Part shown: piece after piece, positions 41,789-51,373 of the stretch
How the letters are laid out: each line of letters begins with the position of its first letter
How positions within the stretch are numbered: position 1 is the first letter of the stretch
From: Bacteroidota bacterium
GTDB lineage: Bacteria; Bacteroidota; Bacteroidia; Chitinophagales; Chitinophagaceae
NCBI GenBank assembly: GCA_013285905.1
Contig: JABDGU010000006.1
Coordinates: 1 to 64,000 of the forward strand
Direction of reading: 5' to 3'
DNA: 64,000 nucleotides
Made by a program: the position numbers and the translations under genes
The notes under the pieces: model-generated
What the model was told of the DNA's origin: nothing
What the model saw: only the letters and a program-made list of their open reading frames with translations
The model's database searches: none

Positions 41789-43141
41789 TTATTTCTGCAC
41801 ATCATAGTATTTTACATAGTAAAACCGGTCAACGAGCAAAATACAGGTTGCTAACGCACAGGCTATACAATTCCAATAAAAATACCTGAAGTCAGTATCG
41901 CATGGAAAAACGAAAAAAGACGGCAAGGAGTATAATAGGCTGGATGAGAGCAGAACGATGAATGCTGATTTAGATGCAGGGTTTCTGAATGCAGAAACAA
42001 AAGCGAACAATACGAGATTGAGTAAATACCAAAACCAGGGCTTAAAGTAGGGAATCCCTGATTGCCAGATCAAAGGCCGAATAAATATTTTTGAAATAAA
42101 ATTGGGATGAAAAGAAATTTCGGGGTAGCGGACATCCGGAATAACTGTGGCATAATAATAGTAAAGAGGAGAACCACTGTTCTTTATCCGCAGATAGTAT
42201 AAGAATCCGAGAAAACGGTTTTTGAAATAGACAGTCGGGTATTTTGAAATCGCGTTAATCCAGGCTAGCCTCAGTTCCTTTATTGTTTTTTCATCTGTTA
42301 CAAGATAAGGCGCCATGCCATTTGCATCCCACCAAAGATGGTCGAAAGTGGCGGGGTTGTAGCCCTTCCGCAATGTAATGGAATCGAAAAGAGGGTTTTT
42401 ATTCAAATAGTCAGGATAAAAATTATGCCCTGTTTTAGCATAAATGCCATCTATATCGTGCATGTATATTTTAGCCTGCGGGTAAGATATTTCAGCATTT
42501 ACTATCTTGTTATTAAATATCCAATTACCAAGCTTGATAAAACACAAAAACAATAAAGAGATCGCAAATATCCAGTAGCTGTTCTTTTTCGTGAATACCA
42601 GTTTGCAGAACATATAGCAGAGTGGCAGAACGCCCGGCAAAGCATTTATCCTCACCCAGCAACCATAAACGATCAGGAGGAAACATACAATCGCTTCCGG
42701 TATACGGAATTTCGCTTCGTTAATTGCCAACCTGTACATAATAGCAAAGGCCAATAACCATGAAAAAGCCATTTGGCTGTCCTTAATTATGTAGCCGGCA
42801 AAATTCTGAACAAAGGGCGCCAATACCAGCAATAGGATAAGTATATGCCATAGCCTGCTTTTGATACTTATAAAAAGAATATACGCACTAAGCCATAATA
42901 GTGACAATTGGAAAGCAAGAATTAGGATTGTTCCCCTGTACATTTTGTTAAGTACGCTCCACAATGCAGCCATAACAGGAGGGTGCCAGTCGTTGTAATG
43001 ACCACTGAGTGCCTGTGTGTATTGATCGAAACTATCCGGGGAAAGAAAACCCCGATAATAGGCAATCATGTTTAGCACAAAACCAACAATACAAATAATT
43101 GCATAGCGTTTATTTATTTTTAGCGTATGTAAAAATTGCAT
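41789..43141 (-). CDS. Polytopic membrane protein, GT-C-like
   Basis: About 450 aa from the Met at 43141 (an earlier Met at 43171 adds 10 residues). Eleven or so TM helices. The first loop after TM1 contains LSPDSFDQYTQALSG and HPP, resembling the acidic loop and DUF6020-like pattern of GT-C glycosyltransferases. Probably transfers or flips a polyprenyl-linked sugar, but no family is certain. Confidence 0.7.
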   Translation of the reverse strand: MQFLHTLKINKRYAIICIVGFVLNMIAYYRGFLSPDSFDQYTQALSGHYNDWHPPVMAALWSVLNKMYRGTILILAFQLSLLWLSAYILFISIKSRLWHILILLLVLAPFVQNFAGYIIKDSQMAFSWLLAFAIMYRLAINEAKFRIPEAIVCFLLIVYGCWVRINALPGVLPLCYMFCKLVFTKKNSYWIFAISLLFLCFIKLGNWIFNNKIVNAEISYPQAKIYMHDIDGIYAKTGHNFYPDYLNKNPLFDSITLRKGYNPATFDHLWWDANGMAPYLVTDEKTIKELRLAWINAISKYPTVYFKNRFLGFLYYLRIKNSGSPLYYYYATVIPDVRYPEISFHPNFISKIFIRPLIWQSGIPYFKPWFWYLLNLVLFAFVSAFRNPASKSAFIVLLSSSLLYSLPSFFVFPCDTDFRYFYWNCIACALATCILLVDRFYYVKYYDVQK

Positions 43142-43182
43142 CTCAGAAAAATAAATTCTTATTAATTTCAAAAAAATAAGCC

Positions 43183-43863
43183 ATGGAAAAACAAAAGTAT
43201 AAAAATTACCTTGCTGAAGTTGAACTAAAGATCAGATTGGCCAATAATGCCATTCCGCATCAACGCGCGGCACATAAAGATGGTTTTTCTTTTTCGGGTC
43301 TGCCATTCGCTGAACAGGTCTTAATATGGGACCATATATGGAAACATGCAGATAACTACAGAACACAAATACAAGCTTTCTTTTTTATTGAAAACTATCT
43401 TGGGAAAAGAGAGCTGTATAGCGCAATATGGAATATCACAGAAAGCTGGCAGGAAGAAGTAAGTGACTGGAGCCTCTGCGATGCACTTGCAAAAATTTAT
43501 ACTAAAATATTAGAAACCGAAACGAAAAAAGTTTACGCACGATTAAAAGAGTGGAATAAAGATGCTAGTTTATGGAAACGCAGGCAATCGCTGGTAAGCC
43601 TTTTGTATTATAGCAGGACGAAGAAAATACATCTGCCATACCTGAAGATCATTACCTTGGTAAAACCGCTCTTAAAAGACAAGGAATATTATGTGCAGAA
43701 AGGTATAGGATGGTGTTTGAGGGAAGTATATAATGTTTACCCGGAACAGACTTATGAATTCCTTAAAGAAAATATTAAAGATATAAGCAGTATTGCTTTT
43801 ACAATTGCTATTGAGAAAATGAATGAAGAGCGGAAGGATGAACTAAAACGAGTAAGAAGATAA
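43183..43863 (+). CDS. DNA alkylation repair protein (AlkD-like HEAT repeats)
   Basis: 226 aa, all helical with HEAT-like repeats; GLPFAEQVLIWDHIWK near the start and VQKGIGWCLREVYNVYPE near the C-terminus are diagnostic of the DNA alkylation repair family. AlkD-type glycosylases remove bulky or cationic alkylpurines without base flipping. Divergent from the GT-C-like gene. Confidence 0.9.
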   Translation: MEKQKYKNYLAEVELKIRLANNAIPHQRAAHKDGFSFSGLPFAEQVLIWDHIWKHADNYRTQIQAFFFIENYLGKRELYSAIWNITESWQEEVSDWSLCDALAKIYTKILETETKKVYARLKEWNKDASLWKRRQSLVSLLYYSRTKKIHLPYLKIITLVKPLLKDKEYYVQKGIGWCLREVYNVYPEQTYEFLKENIKDISSIAFTIAIEKMNEERKDELKRVRR

Positions 43864-43995
43864 TTACCTTCCTAGATGTTCCTCCAGGCCGCAACCACAT
43901 CCATGGGCATGTTTTGGACCCGTCATGCAGCTTTGAAATATTGTAAGCAGTACAATCGCTAATGTAAACAAGATACAATCCAGAAACCTTGTCAT
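43864..43995 (-). CDS. 43-aa Cys/His-rich small lipoprotein, coupled to the MFS gene
   Basis: A 43-codon frame whose ATG overlaps the TGA stop of the MFS gene (ATGA). It begins MTRFLDCILFTLAIVLLT, has a lipobox FQSC, and a tail HAHGCGCGLEEH. Signal plus lipobox plus a metal-binding-like Cys/His tail and the translational coupling argue it is real. No family recognised. Function probably linked to the transporter. Confidence 0.6.
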   Translation of the reverse strand: MTRFLDCILFTLAIVLLTIFQSCMTGPKHAHGCGCGLEEHLGR

Positions 43996-45215
43996 TCCTC
44001 AATAAAATTCAGGTCTTTGCCAAAAGTTTCTTCTGTCATTACCACAGCTATGCAGCTAATTATCATTACGACCAGACCTGTTACCGCACCTGCATTAATA
44101 TAGCCGAACGAAGGTTTGAGCGCATTGAACAGAATAATGATAAGAGGTAATGAGCCGCGCACCATATTAGGTACTGTAGTTGCCGCTGTTGCCCGTAAGT
44201 TTGTGCCAAAATGCTCAGCAGCCATGGTAACAAACAAAGCCCAGAAACCAGTGCCAAAGCCTAAAAGCATACAAATAGCGTACATGCCACTCACCGTGCC
44301 ATTGTTTTGCATAAAATAAAGGACTATGCCGGCTATGGTAAGCAAATAAAATATATAAAGGGCTTTCTTCCTGCTCTTGAGCCACTGGCTTACAAAACCA
44401 ATTAGCAGATCGGCAATAGAGATGGCAACGTAGGCCAGCATAATAGCTTTACCCGGTTCTATTTTTCCTTGTATGCCAAATTTCTCCCCAAATTCTTTGG
44501 AGAAAGTGATGAGTACACCTATAACATACCAGGTGGGCAGGCCTATAAGAATACTTAGGAGGTATTTTTTGAAACGTTTTCCATTGGTAAAGAACATAAA
44601 AAAATTGCCCCTTACTATTTTTGATTTCTTAATATTCACAAACATCCCCGACTCAAATACACTAATACGGAGTATCAATAAACAAAAGCCCAAGCCCCCG
44701 CCAATAAAATAACACGTGCGCCAATCGAAGGTTTTTGAAATAAAATAAGCGACTACCGCACCCGATAAGCCAACACCCGCAACTACCGAAGTAGCCAATC
44801 CCCTCTTCTCTTTGCTTATCAGCTCGCTCACCAAAGTGATCCCTGCCCCCAGTTCGCCTGCGAGGCCAATGCCAGCAATAAAACGGCAAATACTATATTG
44901 TGTTACGTTCTGTACAAAACCATTTGCAATGTTGGCAAGGGAGTATAATATTATAGAGCCGAAGAGTACACTCAAACGTCCCTTTTTATCGCCCATTACG
45001 CCCCATAAAATACCGCCGATCAATAAACCTATCATCTGTACACTGATGATGGTCTTACCATCAGTGTCTAACAAGAGGTCGTTCAAACCCAGGCTTTTCA
45101 GACTCGTAATCCTGATGATACTGAATAAAAGCAGGTCGTAAATATCAACAAAATAGCCTAGTGCGGCCACCATAACCGGAATACTGAACAGCGCTATGGA
45201 CTTATTTTGTTCCAT
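43992..45215 (-). CDS. MFS transporter
   Basis: 407 aa, 12 TM helices. The loop 2-3 motif GVMGDKKGRLSVLFGS and the second-half loop near SQWLKSRKK are MFS signatures; GLAGELGAGITLVSEL in TM5 resembles the metabolite:H+ symporter (MHS/sialate) subfamily. Substrate unknown. The stop codon overlaps the small lipoprotein start. Confidence 0.9.
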   Translation of the reverse strand: MEQNKSIALFSIPVMVAALGYFVDIYDLLLFSIIRITSLKSLGLNDLLLDTDGKTIISVQMIGLLIGGILWGVMGDKKGRLSVLFGSIILYSLANIANGFVQNVTQYSICRFIAGIGLAGELGAGITLVSELISKEKRGLATSVVAGVGLSGAVVAYFISKTFDWRTCYFIGGGLGFCLLILRISVFESGMFVNIKKSKIVRGNFFMFFTNGKRFKKYLLSILIGLPTWYVIGVLITFSKEFGEKFGIQGKIEPGKAIMLAYVAISIADLLIGFVSQWLKSRKKALYIFYLLTIAGIVLYFMQNNGTVSGMYAICMLLGFGTGFWALFVTMAAEHFGTNLRATAATTVPNMVRGSLPLIIILFNALKPSFGYINAGAVTGLVVMIISCIAVVMTEETFGKDLNFIEE

Positions 45216-45225
45216 TCTTGATTAT

Positions 45226-45873
45226 TTAGGCCGTAGGTTTTTTCTTTTTACTAAAGAACATTTTTATCAAAACTGGCAAGGTTGTAATTAATACAATGCC
45301 AATTATAAGAAGGTCTATACGCTTTTGCAGTATAGGGAACCTGTCGCCAAGGAAATAGCCTATGCACATCATAGATGTTATCCATGTTATAGAACCGACA
45401 ATGTTATAAAACATGAATTTTTTCCGATCCATCTCTACAACACCGGCCACGATGGGTACAAAGGTGCGCACAATAGGCAGGAAGCGCGCCAGGAAAATGG
45501 TGCCGGGCCCTCTTTCATCATAAAACTCTTTTGCCGCCAGCAAGTGTTTTCTTTTAAACAGGAAAGTGTCTTTTTTCTGAAACAAAAGCGGCCCTGATTT
45601 TTTCCCAAACCAATAGCCTACCATATTACCCAGAATACCCGCTATACTTAATAAAACAAGCATAGGTATGAACCCGATAACATTGCCATGTAAACTGTCT
45701 TTAGCGAAAAGCAGGCCGGTAACGAATAATAAAGAGTCGCCGGGGAGAAAAAAACCAACAAACAAGCCTGTTTCAGCGAAAATAATTACAATAACAAATA
45801 GTAAGCCCAAGGGATGTTCGCTGATCCAGGTTAAGCCAAACAAGTACTTTATGAAAACTATTAATTTATCCAT
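45226..45873 (-). CDS. DedA/VTT family membrane protein
   Basis: 215 aa, about five TM helices. The DedA signature lies in FAETGLFVGFFLPGDSLLF, GNMVGYWFGKKSG and GTIFLARFLPIVRTFVPIVAG. Members flip undecaprenyl phosphate or phospholipids. Upstream of the MFS gene by 10 bp, so probably co-transcribed. Confidence 0.94.
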   Translation of the reverse strand: MDKLIVFIKYLFGLTWISEHPLGLLFVIVIIFAETGLFVGFFLPGDSLLFVTGLLFAKDSLHGNVIGFIPMLVLLSIAGILGNMVGYWFGKKSGPLLFQKKDTFLFKRKHLLAAKEFYDERGPGTIFLARFLPIVRTFVPIVAGVVEMDRKKFMFYNIVGSITWITSMMCIGYFLGDRFPILQKRIDLLIIGIVLITTLPVLIKMFFSKKKKPTA

Positions 45874-45899
45874 CCTTCTTAATTAACTGGCAAAATAAG

Positions 45900-47303
45900 C
45901 TATTGTTCCGAAATATCACTATCCAGTGATTTTTCCCATTTACTTACAACCGCAGTTGCTATACTGTTGCCTATTACATTCATTGCAGCGCGGCCCATAT
46001 CCAGCAAAGGGTCTATGCCTAATATTAGGGCAAGCCCCGCCTCGGGAATCTTAAAACTTGTCAATGTGCCGGCTATAACTACCAGGGCCACCCTTGGCAC
46101 ACCGGCTACGCCCTTACTGGTAAGCATTAAGACCATCAGCATACTAAACTGGGTGGCAAAGTCCAAATGCATGCCATAGCACTGTGCAATAAAAATAGTG
46201 GCATAGGTTACATACATCATTGTGCCTGCCAGGTTAAAGGAATAACCTAAAGGCAAAACAAAACTTACGATCCTGTTCTCACAGCCGAAGCGCTCCAACT
46301 CGAGCAATAATTTAGGGAATGCCGCCTCTGAACTATTGGTGCTGAACGCAAGGATCACAGGCTCTTTGATATGTTTCATAAGGGTGAAGACCCTTTTTCT
46401 GATAACAAGATAACAGGCAAATAAAAGAATGAGAAGCAGTATGAGCAAGCCGATATAAAACTCGCCGATGAAAATGGAATAAGTCTGTAAAATACCGAGA
46501 CCTTGCTTGGCAATAACAACAACCATAGCGCCAAATACCGCCAATGGCGCAAACTTCATTACATAGCCTGTCATTTTCAGGATAACATCGGCTATAGCAT
46601 CCAGCGCTTTAATAACTATCTCACCGTGCTTGCCTATTGCAGCTGTAGCAATGCCAAAAAACAAAGAAAATACAACTACCTGCAATATTTCGTTCTTAGC
46701 CATTGCATCAAACACGCTGGTTGGAAAAACATGGTACATAAACTCCCGAACAGTGAGAGCAGATTTAGCAATATCGGCATTTACAGCATCCGGCATAGGA
46801 AGGTGCATAGCCATGCCAGGCTGAAAATAGTTTACCAAAACCATCCCCAGGAAAAGACTTAAAAATGAGCTTGCCACAAACCACAATAAGGTTTTGCCCC
46901 CTATCCTGCCCACCGACCTGATATCGCCGAGCTTTGCTACACCAACCACCAAAGTGCTGAAAACCAGGGGAGCAATAATCATTTTTATAAGCCTCAGAAA
47001 AATATCTGCAAGCAATGAGAACCACTCTAACTTCTTATCGCGGGTATTAGTAACACTGTTTTTAAGGTTTACTGTAGTAGTTTTTTGCGACGCCACCTGT
47101 TTATAAGCTAGACTATTTGTATCAGCAATATTCTGCAGTTGTGCCCTGAGAGAATTTATTTGCCATTCAGCTTTTGCGATTTGGGAATTTTCGTCTTTTA
47201 CATAAGTAGTATTCAGATAAAAGCCAAATGCTATGCCTGAAAAAAGGGCAATAATGATATAAAGAGTAAGCCTGTTCGGTTTTTTAGCCGTGGTTTCTTT
47301 CAT
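45900..47303 (-). CDS. Dicarboxylate/amino acid:cation symporter (DAACS family)
   Basis: 467 aa. EAAT/GltP fold: IIAPLVFSTLVVGVAKLGD, AFSTNSSEAAFPKLL (HP1), GTMMYVTYATIFIAQ (the NMDGT-like TM7 region) and GRAAMNVIGNSIATAVV (TM8). An extra periplasmic segment (about 35-85, rich in N/Q/T) follows TM1. Imports glutamate, aspartate or C4-dicarboxylates with cations. Confidence 0.93.
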   Translation of the reverse strand: MKETTAKKPNRLTLYIIIALFSGIAFGFYLNTTYVKDENSQIAKAEWQINSLRAQLQNIADTNSLAYKQVASQKTTTVNLKNSVTNTRDKKLEWFSLLADIFLRLIKMIIAPLVFSTLVVGVAKLGDIRSVGRIGGKTLLWFVASSFLSLFLGMVLVNYFQPGMAMHLPMPDAVNADIAKSALTVREFMYHVFPTSVFDAMAKNEILQVVVFSLFFGIATAAIGKHGEIVIKALDAIADVILKMTGYVMKFAPLAVFGAMVVVIAKQGLGILQTYSIFIGEFYIGLLILLLILLFACYLVIRKRVFTLMKHIKEPVILAFSTNSSEAAFPKLLLELERFGCENRIVSFVLPLGYSFNLAGTMMYVTYATIFIAQCYGMHLDFATQFSMLMVLMLTSKGVAGVPRVALVVIAGTLTSFKIPEAGLALILGIDPLLDMGRAAMNVIGNSIATAVVSKWEKSLDSDISEQ

Positions 47304-47332
47304 GTAGCCGGTTTGAAAGCCAAAATAATGAA

Positions 47333-48271
47333 TTAATAGTTCAGCTTATCCTTAATTGTATCATTTCCCTGCAAGCCACCTGTGTGGATGCACAAAACAG
47401 AGGCCAGGGCTTCCCCGCTGTCTTCACATTTATTGATCTTAAATGGCTCGCCAAATGAAAGAGAACGTGTGCCGTACATCATTTTAGCAGTATAGACCAT
47501 ATCAAGAGGGATGCCATTGATCTTATAAAAATCATTCATGAATTTTACAAGATCCTCATTATATTTTCCAAAACCTCCGAAATGCCATTTGTCCAAAAGC
47601 TGCCAGTTATCATTTTTTTCGCGCAACACTTTCTTGGAAATTTCTTCTTCGAGGTAAATACCGTTTTTCATCGGTGCAAAACCCAACAATTGCTGAGATG
47701 CTGGCAAAGCATTTCTTAAACCTATGAATGTCGTTGCAGTACCAATAGATACACAGACATGCGTATAAGACGCAGGTATCATGGCTGCAATATCCTCTGC
47801 ACCTCTTCTGCCCAACTCATTGGCTCCGCCTTCGGGGATAATGAAAGGCTCATCAAATTGCGTACTTATTTCCTGTAGCCAAAGCCCATCATCTTTTTTT
47901 GCATAGTCTTCCCTTGACACAAATACCAAGTGCATTCCGTATTCAATGCAGTTTTTCAGGGTTGGCGTCAACTCATTTTCTGCATAAGTGCCTCTAACAA
48001 TTCCAATGCACTTTAGCCCCCTTTCCTTTGCAGCAGCGGCAGTAGCTATTAAATGATTGGAATAGGCGCCCCCGAAAGTGAGCACACTTCTGTATCCGGC
48101 GCCTAAAGCGTGTTGCAGGTTATACTTTAGCTTATACCATTTATTACCGGATATAACAGGATTGATAAGATCGAGCCGAAGCATGTCAATGCCTCGCAGG
48201 TCAGACGGGTGCCAATCGGGATTCAGCGGTTGTATGATCGCTTTGCTTTCATCAATTATAGCCATACTCAC
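47333..48271 (-). CDS. 1-aminocyclopropane-1-carboxylate deaminase / D-cysteine desulfhydrase family
   Basis: 312 aa. PLP fold type II. Lys in the NPVISGNKWYKLKYNL block (K44) is the Schiff-base lysine; FGGAYSNHLIATAAAAKERG is the substrate carboxylate loop. D-cysteine desulfhydrase or ACC deaminase activity cannot be separated by eye. Overlaps the era stop by 20 bp and is downstream of it on the same strand. Confidence 0.9.
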   Translation of the reverse strand: MSMAIIDESKAIIQPLNPDWHPSDLRGIDMLRLDLINPVISGNKWYKLKYNLQHALGAGYRSVLTFGGAYSNHLIATAAAAKERGLKCIGIVRGTYAENELTPTLKNCIEYGMHLVFVSREDYAKKDDGLWLQEISTQFDEPFIIPEGGANELGRRGAEDIAAMIPASYTHVCVSIGTATTFIGLRNALPASQQLLGFAPMKNGIYLEEEISKKVLREKNDNWQLLDKWHFGGFGKYNEDLVKFMNDFYKINGIPLDMVYTAKMMYGTRSLSFGEPFKINKCEDSGEALASVLCIHTGGLQGNDTIKDKLNY

Positions 48272-49136
48272 TCAGGTAATTTTCATTGTCCCGCCACTTG
48301 GGCCGTACTTTCACAAACAATTCGAGATGCACTTTTTTCTGCAAAAATTCTTCTATTACCTTTCGGGAATTGATACCTAATTGTTTTATAAGACTGCCGC
48401 CCTTGCCTATTAGTATTACTTTTTGTGTCTCGCGGCTCACTATTATTTCCGCTTTAATAACGTTCAGCGTAGTCTTTTCTTCAAAAGCCTGGATGATAAC
48501 CGCAGCGTGGTAGGGAATTTCTTCGTGGTATAATTTATATATCTGTTCCCTTATCATTTCAGCTACAAAGAAGCGCTCCGACCTGTCGGACATGCTGTCT
48601 TCAGGATAATATGCCGGCGCCTCGGGCAAATTTTTTAATATCAGGGGGACGATCTTGTCAGTGTTTGTTTTCTGCAAAGCCGAAACAGGCACAATATCCC
48701 ATTTCGGGAATTTGTTTTTGTAAATAGTTACCAGTTCTTCTATTTTCTTTTTATCCTTTAAAGTATCCGACTTATTGAGCAATAATATACATGGCACTTT
48801 AAGTTTAAGCATGGCCGTAATGGGCTCCAGCTCTTCAATCGGCAGGTTTATATCATGTACCAATATAGCAATGTCACCGTCCTCAAGGGCGCTTTTCACC
48901 TGCTGCATCATTTTTTCGTGCAGTTTATACTGCGGTTCCATTATGCCGGGCGTATCAGAAAAAACAATCTGATAAGTGGGTTCCGTAAGAATACCGAGGA
49001 TACGATGCCTGGTCGTCTGTACTTTATGCGACGTAATAACAAGGTTCTCACCCAGCAAAGTGTTGAGCAGGGTTGATTTCCCGGCATTAGGTGCGCCAAA
49101 AATATTTACAAAACCGGCTTGATGTTTATCTGACAT
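48252..49136 (-). CDS. era: GTPase Era
   Basis: 294 aa. G1 GAPNAGKS (14-21), effector THKVQTTRHR-like block TSHKVQTTRHR, G3 DTPGI, G4 NKSD, and a C-terminal KH domain (about 205-290, with VILIGKGGSLIKQLG). Binds the 3' end of 16S rRNA and helps 30S assembly. Essential in most bacteria. Confidence 0.97.
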   Translation of the reverse strand: MSDKHQAGFVNIFGAPNAGKSTLLNTLLGENLVITSHKVQTTRHRILGILTEPTYQIVFSDTPGIMEPQYKLHEKMMQQVKSALEDGDIAILVHDINLPIEELEPITAMLKLKVPCILLLNKSDTLKDKKKIEELVTIYKNKFPKWDIVPVSALQKTNTDKIVPLILKNLPEAPAYYPEDSMSDRSERFFVAEMIREQIYKLYHEEIPYHAAVIIQAFEEKTTLNVIKAEIIVSRETQKVILIGKGGSLIKQLGINSRKVIEEFLQKKVHLELFVKVRPKWRDNENYLSEYGYN

Positions 49137-49243
49137 GGGTTGGCAAAAATACTACCTGTATTGCAATTACAGCATTTTAACAGGATATAAAAATGAAATG
49201 ATTTGTTTATTAAGTACACAACACCTACATTTGCACCCCACAT

Positions 49244-49315
<72 letters not shown>

Positions 49316-49320
49316 CGAAC

Positions 49321-49352
49321 GAAAGGAATGCTTTACGCATTCCTTTCTTGTT
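49321..49352 (+). terminator. Terminator after tRNA-fMet
   Basis: Stem GAAAGGAATG / CATTCCTTTC with a 7-nt loop, followed by TTGTT. Confidence 0.8.
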
Positions 49353-49384
49353 ATATCATATTGTCATTATCTAAAACTATCCCC

Positions 49385-50362
49385 TTATCTATCCACGTCA
49401 TGCATAAAATTGAAATCGTATTTTAAGCCTTGAATATCATCGAATAAATTTTTCCCAATAAATTTCTTTCTCCTTAAAAATTCAAATGCCGATATGTAAT
49501 TGGGGTCAAGTACTCCATTTTTCATAATTCTATTTTGTCCACGCATAAAGCTATTATACCTTATATTAAAAATGGTCATAACTGGCTCTGCAATATTAAG
49601 ATTATAATATTTCTGATGATTTTCTAAAAAACGAATGAAATCAACATTAAGCTTTCCATCAATATCAATATCCTTCGCATTATGATTATCAAATAACAAA
49701 AAGCATCCTTTTTGTGCACTCAAATTAAAATTTCTATCTTCTTCTGGTTTCAAAACCAAGCCTAACTTTGCATTTAATGCTGTATCTCTGTGATAATGTG
49801 TTTCATAAGACAAAAGATAACTATCAAAACTTTCAGTGTTAATTTCTTTAATTGAAAAAGCACTTTCTAATATTTTAGTATTTATCCTATAAATACTAAC
49901 GTAGTCTCTTTCAATTTCCGTGGAAAAATGAATCGAATTCCCATCTTGATATGTTGAACCACTTGAGCCCTGAATTCCCGACATTGCAAAATACATAGCA
50001 ATCATCGGATCAAAAGTAAAATCAATCAAACACGTAGGTATGCCATAATGTTGCAGATAAATACACTTTTGAAGTGCATTAAATGCTGTCAAATTTGTTA
50101 TATTATTGTATAAATATTTGCTATAAAAGGAGTTAAATAATTGATCTTGCAACTGTTGGCTCAGTACACTACTAAAATTGAAAGAATTTTTTTTTGTGTA
50201 AAATCTATTGAAAGAAGATTCTAATTTCCATTTTATAAATTCGCCTTTAGCATCAATCGCATTTGATTGGCCACGAAAAATATAAGGTGACAAATCTATT
50301 TTTTCATGTATTTCAACATATTCTCTCCATGAGTTTATGTTCTTTATTTCGACATATGACAT
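49385..50362 (-). CDS. FRG domain-containing protein
   Basis: 325 aa. The FRG domain is marked by SPYIFRGQSNA near residue 25 and LQHYGIPTCLIDFTFDPMIAMYFA near 105. Base composition looks more AT-rich than the neighbours. FRG proteins are common next to phage and defence genes; their activity is unknown. Located between tRNA-fMet and a UbiA-like gene, with no integrase beside it. Confidence 0.92.
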   Translation of the reverse strand: MSYVEIKNINSWREYVEIHEKIDLSPYIFRGQSNAIDAKGEFIKWKLESSFNRFYTKKNSFNFSSVLSQQLQDQLFNSFYSKYLYNNITNLTAFNALQKCIYLQHYGIPTCLIDFTFDPMIAMYFAMSGIQGSSGSTYQDGNSIHFSTEIERDYVSIYRINTKILESAFSIKEINTESFDSYLLSYETHYHRDTALNAKLGLVLKPEEDRNFNLSAQKGCFLLFDNHNAKDIDIDGKLNVDFIRFLENHQKYYNLNIAEPVMTIFNIRYNSFMRGQNRIMKNGVLDPNYISAFEFLRRKKFIGKNLFDDIQGLKYDFNFMHDVDR

Positions 50363-50428
50363 AGCTTACAGTGTCAAGATAAAATGATTTAAAATTACAC
50401 TTTCATTCTGATCCTATATTCATCATTC

Positions 50429-51346
50429 CTAAAACCAAACCATCGCCACACTCCCGCACACAGCTTTTACCAATAATAAGCCATCTATAATAATAAGATA
50501 GTACAAAATAGGCCTGCGCTGTTTCATAGAAAAGGCCACAGTGATCAATGCGATAAAGGGGATAGTATTGAGCAGCATTTTAATTACACTGAAATGGTGT
50601 GTGAAACCGTAAGTAAGGAAGGTACCAAAGCCCAGCATGCATAAGGGAATAAGAATAAAGAAGATCGTACTGCGCAAGCCTACCTTTACTACAAATGTCT
50701 TCAGCTCTTTGTTGTAGTCCATGGCGTAGTCTTTAATATCGAACATGATGCCCAAAACAGTTACAAACATGAAGTTCTTCAGGAAGAGCAAAGAACCGAT
50801 AAATGTAAATTGGTAGGCTACGTTATTAGTTATATCATAAAACAAAACAGGGTAAATGGTGACAAGCCCTGCCCAAACAAAACCAATAACAAAAGGTTTT
50901 AGCCAACCTACATTTCTTAAATTATAGCCTCCCAAAGTTTTACTGCCAAGCCCGTAATATGCAATGGCTATAAGCGGGAAGATAAATATCAATAGCCATT
51001 GCCGCAGGGGCATTTGTATGAAGCGGGAGAAATTACCCTGCAATACATAAACAACGAAAGCCAGTATAATAAGGGACATTGCAACCTGACTGCGCATCAC
51101 AAATTTTCTATGCTGCCGGTACCAAAGCAATCTTAAATTTGTTGTATCGGCCGATGTCTCCTGTATATAGGCTATGGTATAATAAAGTACTGTTACTGCA
51201 AAAAGAGTTGCATAATAAAAGAGGCTGTTAAGTGGGAAACTTTGCTGCAAACTCGCCTCTATAGAAAGACCTATGGCACATATACCACAAAAGTAATTAG
51301 CAAAGAATATCCGCTGCACTAATGAATTAGCCGATTGTAGCGACAT
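50429..51346 (-). CDS. UbiA-like prenyltransferase family membrane protein
   Basis: 305 aa with eight or nine TM helices. A second-motif-like MFDIKDYAMDYNKELKTFVVKVG (DxxD after TM6) matches UbiA enzymes, but the first Asp-rich motif NDxxDxxxD is not seen; YIQETSAD sits in its place. It may be a divergent or inactive member. Confidence 0.75.
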   Translation of the reverse strand: MSLQSANSLVQRIFFANYFCGICAIGLSIEASLQQSFPLNSLFYYATLFAVTVLYYTIAYIQETSADTTNLRLLWYRQHRKFVMRSQVAMSLIILAFVVYVLQGNFSRFIQMPLRQWLLIFIFPLIAIAYYGLGSKTLGGYNLRNVGWLKPFVIGFVWAGLVTIYPVLFYDITNNVAYQFTFIGSLLFLKNFMFVTVLGIMFDIKDYAMDYNKELKTFVVKVGLRSTIFFILIPLCMLGFGTFLTYGFTHHFSVIKMLLNTIPFIALITVAFSMKQRRPILYYLIIIDGLLLVKAVCGSVAMVWF

Positions 51347-51373
51347 GATATGGAATTAGTGCAAAAGTAAAGC

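Noticed and set aside
43808-44002. 64-codon frame antisense to the alkylation repair end
   Set aside because: Out of frame with the 43-aa lipoprotein, which has the better signal, lipobox and coupled start.
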